Positions 56,523-64,000 of a stretch of DNA of 64,000 nt are shown here, piece by piece (positions within the stretch are counted from its first letter, which is position 1; every line of letters starts with the position of its first letter). Origin of the DNA: Trifolium pratense (taxonomy: Eukaryota > Streptophyta > Magnoliopsida > Fabales > Fabaceae); the NCBI RefSeq assembly GCF_020283565.1, contig NC_060061.1, positions 45,359,362-45,423,361 of the forward strand, read 5' to 3'. The notes under the pieces are model-generated. The model was not told the origin of the DNA and did no database searches. It was given only the letters and a program-made list of their open reading frames with translations. Position numbers and translations under genes: made by a program.

Positions 56523-59500
56523 AGTTGTTTCTCATACAACCTGCCACTCAAGGAAGTATCATGAATCATTCATGGTATCTGGATAGTGGATGTTCAAGGC
56601 ATATGACTGGTGACAAACAACTATTTTCTAAGCTGACTATGAAAGAAGGAGGATCTGTTGGCTTTGGAGGTAATCAAAAAGGAAAGATAATAGGTACAGG
56701 TACAGTAGGTAATTCTTCCCTATCTATTAATGATGTTTGGTTAGTAGATGGACTCAAACATAACTTATTGAGCATAAGTCAATTTTGCGACAATGGTTAT
56801 GTAGTTGTCTTTAATAAGGAATCATGTACTGTATCTAAACAATCTGATAACTCCATTATATTCAAAGGTCTGAGAAAGAACAATGTTTATAAAATTAATC
56901 TTTCTGATTTGAATGAACAAAAAGTGATGTGTCTTTTGACCTTGAGTGAAGAAAAATGGATCTGGCATAAGAGGTTAGGCCATGCTAACTGGAGGTTAAT
57001 CTCTAAGCTTAGTAAGCTTGACCTTGTCAGAGGTTTACCAAAAATCAAATATCACTCAAACACACTTTGTGGTTCTTGTCAAAAAGGAAAAATTACAAAA
57101 TCATCTTTTAAACCTAAAAACATTGTTTCTACCTCAAGACCATTGGAACTTCTTCACATTGATCTTTTTGGGCCAGTTCACACTGCCTCTATCAGTGGAA
57201 AGAAGTATGGATTAGTAATTGTTGATGATTACAGTAGATGGACTTGGGTAAAATTCTTAAGAACAAAAGATGAAGCTTATGATGAGTTCAGCATCTTCTG
57301 CAAACAAATTCAAAATGAAAAAGGCTACACTATTTTAAAAGTTAGAAGTGATCATGGTGGAGAATTTGAAAATGAACCTTTTGAAAACTTTTGTGAAAAA
57401 TATGGCATTCTGCATGAATTCTCTTCTCCTAGAACACCTCAACAAAATGGGGTTGTTGAAAGGAAGAATAGAACTCTGCAAGAAATGGCCAGAACCATGA
57501 TGCATGAAACTAATGTAGCAAAGTTTTTATGGGCAGAAGCTGTAAACACAGCATGTTATGTTCAGAATAGAATCTATATCAGATCTAAGCTGAACAAAAC
57601 TGCTTATGAATTGTTCAAAGGAAGAAAGCCTGATATTTCTTATTTTCATCAGTTTGGATGTACTTGTTACATCTTAAACAACAAAGTCCATCTAAAGAAA
57701 TTTGATGCTAGAGGTTATAAGGGTACTTTTATAGGATACTCTGAACGCTCAAAAGCATACAGACTGTATATTTCTGAAACACATACTGTGGAAGAAACTA
57801 TGCATGTCAAATTTGATGACAAAGAGCCTGACCGAGTGTCAGAGCTTGTGGAAGGGTTGTCTAGATTTCAGGTATCAGAGGATCAGTATTCAGATATTCC
57901 AAACTACTCAGAACATCCATTCTCTGAAGAACCTCTGAACATAACAGTTTCTACAGACTCTGAACAACAAAGAACTGAAGCAACTGCTGAACCTGATGTT
58001 GATGAGTCTGAAGATGATGAGCCCCCAAGAAATACTTTCAAATACAAATCATCACATCCAGAGGAACTGATCTTAGGCAACAAGGATAGTCCAAGGAAGA
58101 CAAGATCTCAGCTGAGAAATGAGGAATCTTTAGTTGGTCTTATCTCAATGATGGAACCTTCAAAGATTGATGAAGCTCTGAAAGATGATGCTTGGATAGT
58201 GGCAATGCAAGAAGAGCTGAATCAATTCCAAAGAAATGATGTATGGACTCTAGTACCCAAACCTTCACACAAGAACATTATTGGAACAAAATGGGTATTC
58301 AGAAACAAGCTGAATGAACAAGGTGAAGTGGTAAGAAACAAGGCTAGATTGGTTGCACAAGGTTATAGTCAACAAGAGGGGATTGACTATACTGAAACCT
58401 TTGCACCAGTTGCTAGACTTGAAGCAATCAGGTTACTTCTATCTTATGCCGTTAATCATGGAATAACCTTATATCAGATGGATGTTAAGAGTGCCTTCTT
58501 AAATGGTTTCATTTCTGAAGAAGTGTATGTTAAGCAACCTCCTGGTTTTGAAGATGTCTCAAACCCAGAACATGTTTTCAAACTAAAGAAATCACTGTAT
58601 GGTCTGAAACAAGCTCCAAGAGCTTGGTATGATAGACTCAGTAATTTCCTTCTTGAAAAGGGTTTTGAGAAAGGAAAGGTTGATTGCACACTCTTTAGAA
58701 AAACAACCAAAGAAGACATTTTAATCATTCAAATTTATGTTGATGATATTATCTTTGGTTCAACTAATGCTTCCTTGTGCAAGAATTTTTCTAAGATAAT
58801 GCAGGATGAATTTGAAATGAGCATGATGGGAGAATTGAAATTCTTTCTTGGAATTCAAATTAATCAGAAGAAGGAAGGAACTTATGTTCATCAATCAAAA
58901 TACACCAAAGAACTTCTGAAGAAATTCAACTTAGATGATTGCAAGATAATGAACACTCCTATGCACTCAACTACCAACATGAGCAAGTCAGATGATGAAG
59001 GAAAAGTAGATCAAAAGGTCTACAGAGGTATGATTGGTTCCTTACTCTATCTGACAGCCTCTAGACCAGATATTTTATTCAGTGTATGCTTATGTGCAAG
59101 ATTCCAGTCAGATCCTAGAGAATCTCATCTTACTGCTGTAAAGAGAATCTTTAGGTATCTGAAAGGAACAACTAATCTTGGACTTCTCTATAAGAAATCC
59201 AATGATTATGTGCTAAATGGATTCTGTGATGCTGACTATGCTGGAGATAAAATTGAAAGAAAATCCACAAGTGGCAATTGTCAATTTGTTGGTGAAAACC
59301 TTATCTCCTGGGCTAGTAAGAGACAAACTACTATAGCTTTGTCTACAGCAGAAGCAGAATACATTTCAGCAGCTAAGTGTTGTACACAACTACTCTGGTT
59401 AAAATATCAGTTAGAAGATTATCAGGTAAACAGTAACAATATTCCTTTATATTGTGATAATACTGCAGCCATTCATTTATCTAAAAATCCTATCCTACAC

Positions 59501-59683
59501 TCTAGAGCCAAACATATTGAAATTAAACACCATTTTATTAGAGATTATGTTCAGAGAGGCATAATAGATATTAAGTTTGTTGATACTGAAAATCAATGGG
59601 CTGACATATTTACTAAAGTCTTACCTGTTGAAAGATTTGATTTTATAAAGAAACATCTGAACATGTTTTCAATCTCTGAATGA
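56519..59683 (+). CDS. pol: Pol polyprotein: protease, integrase, reverse transcriptase, RNase H
   Basis: The frame is open from 56519, overlapping the gag stop by a few bases in the -1 frame; the first ATG is only at 56561. Protease DSG in [13 protein letters not shown] is near residue 20. The pre-integrase HHCC finger (WHKRLGHAN ... CGSCQKGK) is at about 140-185. The integrase D-D-E triad lies in [16 protein letters not shown] and NGVVERKNR (about 210, 276 and 312). Reverse transcriptase has [11 protein letters not shown] and the YVDDIIFGS catalytic motif near 738. RNase H has [18 protein letters not shown] and [11 protein letters not shown]. No internal stop is seen over 1,050 codons, so the enzyme set may still be functional. 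Residue numbers count from 56525. Confidence 0.92.
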   Translation, partial: LKLFLIQPATQGSIMNHSWYLDSGCSRHMTGDKQLFSKLTMKEGGSVGFGGNQKGKIIGTGTVGNSSLSINDVWLVDGLKHNLLSISQFCDNGYVVVFNKESCTVSKQSDNSIIFKGLRKNNVYKINLSDLNEQKVMCLLTLSEEKWIWHKRLGHANWRLISKLSKLDLVRGLPKIKYHSNTLCGSCQKGKITKSSFKPKNIVSTSRPLELLHIDLFGPVHTASISGKKYGLVIVDDYSRWTWVKFLRTKDEAYDEFSIFCKQIQNEKGYTILKVRSDHGGEFENEPFENFCEKYGILHEFSSPRTPQQNGVVERKNRTLQEMARTMMHETNVAKFLWAEAVNTACYVQNRIYIRSKLNKTAYELFKGRKPDISYFHQFGCTCYILNNKVHLKKFDARGYKGTFIGYSERSKAYRLYISETHTVEETMHVKFDDKEPDRVSELVEGLSRFQVSEDQYSDIPNYSEHPFSEEPLNITVSTDSEQQRTEATAEPDVDESEDDEPPRNTFKYKSSHPEELILGNKDSPRKTRSQLRNEESLVGLISMMEPSKIDEALKDDAWIVAMQEELNQFQRNDVWTLVPKPSHKNIIGTKWVFRNKLNEQGEVVRNKARLVAQGYSQQEGIDYTETFAPVARLEAIRLLLSYAVNHGITLYQMDVKSAFLNGFISEEVYVKQPPGFEDVSNPEHVFKLKKSLYGLKQAPRAWYDRLSNFLLEKGFEKGKVDCTLFRKTTKEDILIIQIYVDDIIFGSTNASLCKNFSKIMQDEFEMSMMGELKFFLGIQINQKKEGTYVHQSKYTKELLKKFNLDDCKIMNTPMHSTTNMSKSDDEGKVDQKVYRGMIGSLLYLTASRPDILFSVCLCARFQSDPRESHLTAVKRIFRYLKGTTNLGLLYKKSNDYVLNGFCDADYAGDKIERKSTSGNCQFVGENLISWASKRQTTIALSTAEAEYISAAKCCTQLLWLKYQLEDYQVNSNNIPLYCDNTAAIHLSKNPILHSRAKHIEIKHHFIRDYVQRGIIDIKFVDTENQWADIFTKVLPVERFDFIKKHLNMFSISE

Positions 59684-60133
59684 AAATTGTTTTTTGGCAA
59701 TTAAAGTGTAAGAGGTTATGTATATCAGAACTTATGTCTCAGAACATCTGAAACACAAGCTCTGAAGTACCTAACTCTGATAGAATATTTTAAAAACTCA
59801 GAGGCTCTAAACTATTTAAATGGAAAACGTTTGGTATTTGATACTGAACAGTTGTCCATTAAAATAGCAGTTACCGAGTAATTTTCTGCACGTGGTCTAC
59901 GTGTGTCAGGTAGTGGGTGGTTAATGATGATTTTTGGTATTCAACTTTCTGTCAATTAGCGTAATTTCCCAAATTTGCTATTTTCGTGTTAACTGTGTGC
60001 ATTTAAATAAAACTTACACAATACACTTGCACACTTCTCACTCTCACAACCTACACTTTCTTTTTCTCTCTAAACCTCCAACAAACTTTCTTTCTCTCTC
60101 GTTAGTTTCCAAACCCTACCCTAATCTCCAACA

Positions 60134-62836
60134 ATGGCCGGACCTTCATCTTCCTCGTCAACTAAGATTCCACCATTTTTGTTCAAGAACCTTCAGATTG
60201 TTGGGAACGAGATGGAATTCCCAGAATCTGAACTCACGTTTCTGTCAGAGAAGATAGTTGATTTCGACGGCTTGAAAGCAAATGGTTTCGACGTTAAACA
60301 GTATTTTATCACTCAAGGTTGGGATAAGTACTTCGACATGCTTAACGGTCCTATCTACCCAGATTTGTTGAAGAAATTCTGGATGAAAGCAAAGGTGTTT
60401 GACAAGCATGAAGCTAAGAAGGAAGAGCTTGCTGCAATAGAAAGGGATCCTAGTCTGAAGGGTAAAACTAGAAAGGAAATGGGTCTGTTGGAATTCACGG
60501 GTATACAGATTAGGTCAAATATCTGTGGGATGAATATGGCATTCTCGCCTATTCACTTCAATGCTTTACTTGGTTTGCCTAACTCTGGGATAGAGTTAGA
60601 TGCATTTGAAAAGGATACAAGATACAGAGATGATCTTCTGCATCTCATCTGCACAGACTTCTCCTTGAAAGGGAAAGTAAAGGGATTGACTGATGAATGT
60701 AGAGTTCTTTTCAAAATCATCTTAGCAACTATCAGTCCAAGGGTTGGTGGAACTGATACAATCTCCTGGACTCATCGTCATCTGCTATATTTCCTTCTGA
60801 CAGGAAAGAAGGTAAATCTGGGAGATTATTTCTTTGAAAGGATATGTGAAGCCATTTTTGCAAGTAAATCTCAGAGGAAAACTACTATAGTTTATCCTAG
60901 ATTGTTGTCAGACCTTCTGCATCAAGGTCATGTTGTTCAGAACTTAAAGAAATTTCACCCAGAACTTGTGGAGAAGAAGTTCACTCCTGAAATTCTGCAT
61001 GCTAGTTTCCTTACTAAGATGCGTCTTATTGCATCTAAGCCTATTGCACCTCCACAAGAGCTATCTGCTAAACTTGAAGATCGTCTGTATGTGGATGGAT
61101 ATCCAGTCATTTCAGAAGCTGATGCTGAGCACATCATTCAGGACTATTTGGAAGAGCTCAGAAAAGAAGGATTCATTGTTGATAGAAGTATGATTCCTCC
61201 TGCTCCTGCAAATTTGTATAATCCTACAAGGAGACCTAAGAGAAAGGCTGTTGCTCAAGCTGATCAACCTAAGCCAGATCTCTTGGCTCAGAAGAGGATT
61301 AAAGTGGAGCAAGCTGATGCTGAACAGAGAACCAAGAAGAAACATGAAGAAAATGCAAACAAGGCTGCTGAAGGACCTTCCAAAAAGCCTATTGTTGTTG
61401 AGGTAGACAGTTCATCTGAAGAATCTGAGTCTGAAGATGAAACTGAGTCTGATGAAGAGACTATTGCTGAAAGACTTCGTAGAAGACCTGTTCCTGTTCC
61501 TAAAGGTAAAGGTAAGTCTTCTAAGTTTGTCTTTAATGAAGCTGAAATTGGGATAGGTTATACAAAACCTCTTAGGACTATACTTCCTGAACCCACAATT
61601 ATTTCAACCTCTGATAACCCTCTTTCTGAACTAGAGAAACATCTTAGTCCAGATCCTCTTAACAATCAAACCTTCACCCAGAAATCTTCATCACCCCCTA
61701 AACCAAATTCACCTCAACCCCAATCACAAAGAGAAACACCTACCATTCCACCATCTGAAACAGAATCACATATTCCACTCACTGAACCAACCTCTCCCTC
61801 AAAACAACCCTCTGAACATATATCTCCTGAACCAACAGCTGAACACAAATCTCCTGAACCATCCCCTGAACACATTTATCCTGAATCAACCTCTGACATC
61901 TCATCATCTGAATCATCTCCTGAACCCAATCCTACCCCAAGTGCTGAACATGCTTCTCCTGAGCGTATTCACACTTGTGCCCCCAAGCCTTCAGAGGCAG
62001 AAGTTGTCATTCTTGACAATCCTGCTAATGAATCAACCAACCTCTCTTCCATTCCCAATCCTTCACCCTCATCATCTAACCCCTTCAGTAACCTATCCAC
62101 TCAGTTGCATAATGACTTAGTTAGATTATCTTTGCTAAAGGACAGGTTTCTAGTTTGTCCTTCTGATGTGGATATGGAAGTTTCAAGCATTAAGGCAAGA
62201 ATTTGCGATGCTTTGGATGGTGCTGCTGAGGATATTAAGGTTGTGGTTGGAAGAAGAGACTTGGATGTGATAAGCTTCATGAGGGAAAGTCTGGCTAGGG
62301 CTGAGTTGAAGAGGATTACAACTTTCAATCATGCTGAGTCTGAACGTGCTAAGCTGGAAGCACTTGCTGCTGCTGAACAACGTCTGAACGCTTTCAAAGT
62401 CATCTGGATAGACTCCAAGCTGTTTCAGAGTCTTGAAGCTCAGAGGTCTGAGTCTGAAAGGTTAGAAGAAGCTGCTGCAAGAGTTGCCCAGTTGGCAAAT
62501 GAGTTGCAACCAGAAGATATTCCAGAGGATGATGTGCTTGCTATTCAGAATCAAGAGGATGTGCTGATGATTGATTATCCAGAGGAAGGTGAATCCTCTG
62601 ATAAAGGCAAGGCTCCTTTGGTTGAAGAACAAGCCCCTTTGGATCAAGATCAAGCTCCTGTGGTTGTTGATCAGTTGCAGATCTTTCGAGAAGCCCTGAG
62701 GGAACAGCAGGAAGGTTTGGAAAGGCAAAGAGCTGCTCACCAAACATTGGAAACCAAGGTGGATGGTTTAGTTTCCAATGTGGGATCGCTGAATGACAAA
62801 TTTGACCAACTCTTAGCTTTTCTTAAGAAACCCTAG
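60134..62836 (+). CDS. Envelope-position ORF of the SIRE-type element (900 aa), function unknown
   Basis: This ORF lies 450 bp after pol, in the same frame but separated by stops. Residues about 10-340 resemble the 'putative plant transposon protein' domain common in SIRE-type third ORFs (phrases GWDKYFDMLNGPIYPDLLKK and TGIQIRSNICGMNMAFSP). Residues 370-650 are low complexity: a Lys-rich and acidic part, then Ser-Pro-Glu-Pro repeats. The C-terminal third is helical and Ala/Glu-rich, with likely coiled coils at 690-790 and 845-900. I see no N-terminal signal peptide and no clear membrane segment, so an envelope role is doubtful. Expression would need a subgenomic RNA. The ATG context ACAATGGCCG is favourable. 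Confidence 0.75.
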   Translation: MAGPSSSSSTKIPPFLFKNLQIVGNEMEFPESELTFLSEKIVDFDGLKANGFDVKQYFITQGWDKYFDMLNGPIYPDLLKKFWMKAKVFDKHEAKKEELAAIERDPSLKGKTRKEMGLLEFTGIQIRSNICGMNMAFSPIHFNALLGLPNSGIELDAFEKDTRYRDDLLHLICTDFSLKGKVKGLTDECRVLFKIILATISPRVGGTDTISWTHRHLLYFLLTGKKVNLGDYFFERICEAIFASKSQRKTTIVYPRLLSDLLHQGHVVQNLKKFHPELVEKKFTPEILHASFLTKMRLIASKPIAPPQELSAKLEDRLYVDGYPVISEADAEHIIQDYLEELRKEGFIVDRSMIPPAPANLYNPTRRPKRKAVAQADQPKPDLLAQKRIKVEQADAEQRTKKKHEENANKAAEGPSKKPIVVEVDSSSEESESEDETESDEETIAERLRRRPVPVPKGKGKSSKFVFNEAEIGIGYTKPLRTILPEPTIISTSDNPLSELEKHLSPDPLNNQTFTQKSSSPPKPNSPQPQSQRETPTIPPSETESHIPLTEPTSPSKQPSEHISPEPTAEHKSPEPSPEHIYPESTSDISSSESSPEPNPTPSAEHASPERIHTCAPKPSEAEVVILDNPANESTNLSSIPNPSPSSSNPFSNLSTQLHNDLVRLSLLKDRFLVCPSDVDMEVSSIKARICDALDGAAEDIKVVVGRRDLDVISFMRESLARAELKRITTFNHAESERAKLEALAAAEQRLNAFKVIWIDSKLFQSLEAQRSESERLEEAAARVAQLANELQPEDIPEDDVLAIQNQEDVLMIDYPEEGESSDKGKAPLVEEQAPLDQDQAPVVVDQLQIFREALREQQEGLERQRAAHQTLETKVDGLVSNVGSLNDKFDQLLAFLKKP

Positions 62837-63103
62837 GATTCTATGCACTTGTTTTTAAGTTTCTTTTTATCATCTTCTGAACAATTTTATTTTCAGCTAT
62901 TTTTGTTTTCTTGATTATCTTCTGAACAATTTTATTTTAAGCTGTTTTGTTTTCTTGTTATGTGGTTTGTTATTTTGTGCTATATTTTTTCTTGATAAAT
63001 AAGACCATAAGAACACAAGAAGCTGTTAAAACGAAAATTTTTATTAATGATCTAACAATGTTGAGTACATTGGTAAAAAGAAAAAGGAAAAGACAACCTA
63101 ATC

Positions 63104-63469
63104 CTAATCAGATGGATAATACTCAGAAGAAATCTCAGATTTCTCATCAGCATCATCTGATGGAATTTCTATGGGATCTGGGTTTTGCTCTTCTTCTTCT
63201 TCTTCTTGTTCTTCTTCTGGAACATAGCTAGCCAAGAACTCAACATAGTCAGCATCATCTTCATTCTCTTCAGCTTCAGAATCTGATGAGATGATTATTA
63301 TCTCAGCATCTTGTGGTTTCTTGCTGTCTTCTTTATCTTTCTCATCTTTTTCGCGTTTTTCTTCTTCTTTCTTTCTTCGAAACTCTGCAATGCGTGAACT
63401 AAACCTTTTCATTATTCCTAATCTCTCTTGCTTTCCTCGTTTATTCTTGTTTTTTCGTGAAGAAGGCAT
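63104..63469 (-). CDS. Antisense ORF in the SIRE-type element (121 aa)
   Basis: It begins Met-Pro-Ser-Ser-Arg with a Lys/Arg-rich N-terminus (KNKNKRGKQER, like a nuclear-localisation signal), then a Lys/Glu-rich helix and an Asp/Glu/Ser-rich acidic C-terminus ending EYYPSD. It runs against the element between the third ORF and the 3' LTR. On the minus strand TTATATAAC at about 63571-63579 lies some 105 nt upstream of its ATG and could be a TATA box; a second TATAAAAAG lies at about 63486-63494. Antisense ORFs have been described in some plant LTR elements. The low-complexity composition leaves room for chance. Confidence 0.5.
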   Translation of the reverse strand: MPSSRKNKNKRGKQERLGIMKRFSSRIAEFRRKKEEEKREKDEKDKEDSKKPQDAEIIIISSDSEAEENEDDADYVEFLASYVPEEEQEEEEEEQNPDPIEIPSDDADEKSEISSEYYPSD

Positions 63470-63604
63470 GTTAACTCGTTCACCTTTTTATAAGCCTTTA
63501 GGCGTGTTGTTTTTTGTCTTTGAAATAAATTCACCTTTGTAACAACCACTCGTCTTCTTTCACTGTCTTGGTTATATAATTTTTTTTTACTTTTTGATAA
63601 TGAC

Positions 63605-63970
63605 AAAAGGGGGAGTAGTTACGCATTAATTGATAAGTGATAAGTTTCAAAAACTGAAACCACACTTTTATCTCGCTTTTATCCGTTATGTTAAAAGTTG
63701 TTACTTTTAAGTTGTTTTACGTATTTCAATGCGGAGACTAAGTTAGTTGAAACTAAAATAAATTTCATAAGTAAGGATAAGTTAAGAGTGCAATTTTAAC
63801 TTAGCCTTATGAGACTTAGGGGGAGAGCTTGCAAACCTCTCACTCTGAAGAAAGATATGAAACTTGTTTTATTTCAGATTATCTTAATCTTATACTAAAT
63901 TAAAATATCATGGATATAACCTAAAGTTTTGGCTTTAAGGAGTATCAATCTTAGGGGGAGCTTGCAAACC
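63605..63970 (+). repeat. Repeated polypurine-tract-like motifs
   Basis: AAAGGGGGAG at about 63605, CTTAGGGGGAGAGCTTGCAA at 63817 and CTTAGGGGGAGCTTGCAAAC at 63950, the last two followed by ACCTC. These resemble the polypurine tract that primes plus-strand DNA synthesis in SIRE-type elements; which one adjoins the 3' LTR cannot be seen. Confidence 0.65.
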
Positions 63971-64000
63971 TCATAAACCTAAGAGAAACATGATAAGTTA

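Larger units (their letters stand above)
52962..64000 (+). mobile_element. SIRE/Maximus-type Ty1-copia retrotransposon, 3' end outside the window
   Basis: In order: 5' LTR (52962-54052), PBS, gag (54123-56522), pol (about 56519-59683), a 900-codon ORF in the envelope position (60134-62836), an antisense ORF (63469-63104) and repeated polypurine motifs. Domain order protease-integrase-RT-RNase H marks Ty1-copia, and the long gag plus extra downstream ORF mark the SIRE/Maximus lineage. The ORFs are long and intact, so the insertion is young. It is inserted at a MITE terminus; the 5 bp before it are TACGG, but the second copy of the target duplication is not in the window. Confidence 0.9.

Overview
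The window looks like nuclear DNA of a legume, most probably Medicago (M. truncatula or a close relative). It is AT-rich, has spliced genes and is packed with plant transposons. On the minus strand it carries a 17-exon gene with the architecture of nodulin-25, several further genes that reuse the same signal-peptide exon, and a calmodulin-like exon. Published work on Medicago describes a nodule-specific cluster of nodulin-25, nodulin-22 and secreted calmodulin-like proteins (CaMLs); this window fits that cluster. The species and gene symbols are inferences made without a database search.

Layout. 1-5.2 kb: a small RBR-type RING gene (minus) among MITEs. 5.3-13.9 kb: the nodulin-25-like gene (minus; 17 exons, all introns phase 1, two alternating small exon modules). 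14.2-18.2 kb: a SINE, a 2 kb Mutator-like element filled with palindromic tandem repeats, an LTR fragment and a second palindromic array. 18.2-21.3 kb: low-complexity DNA and a hAT MITE. 21.4-23.5 kb: first short secreted-protein gene. 24.6-27.8 kb: a minus-strand LTR split by two plus-strand solo LTRs. 28.4-32.5, 35.6-40.6 and 49.2-52.9 kb: three copies of one segment, each holding a minus-strand signal-peptide gene, its promoter, a SINE and, pointing the other way, a broken CDK-like kinase exon. A calmodulin-like exon lies at 34.8-35.2 kb. 41-49.2 kb: a decayed Ty1-copia element with a hAT inside, and a long LTR with a SINE and a CACTA element inside. 52.96 kb to the end: the 5' part of a SIRE/Maximus-type Ty1-copia element (LTR, PBS, gag, pol, envelope-position ORF, antisense ORF, repeated polypurine motifs); its 3' LTR is beyond the window.

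How the parts fit together. Five loci share a first exon of exactly 103 nt ending in phase 1, which encodes a secretory signal peptide (Met-Val/Ala-Tyr-Ser start, hydrophobic core, then Asn-His). Behind it come different 3' parts: the nodulin-25 repeat modules, acidic heptad-like exons, exons whose tails look retroelement-derived, and possibly the calmodulin-like exon. This suggests a locus where one signal exon and its promoter were repeatedly joined to new exons by duplication and transposon-aided rearrangement, probably yielding nodule or symbiosome proteins. Expression, secretion and function cannot be read from the sequence.
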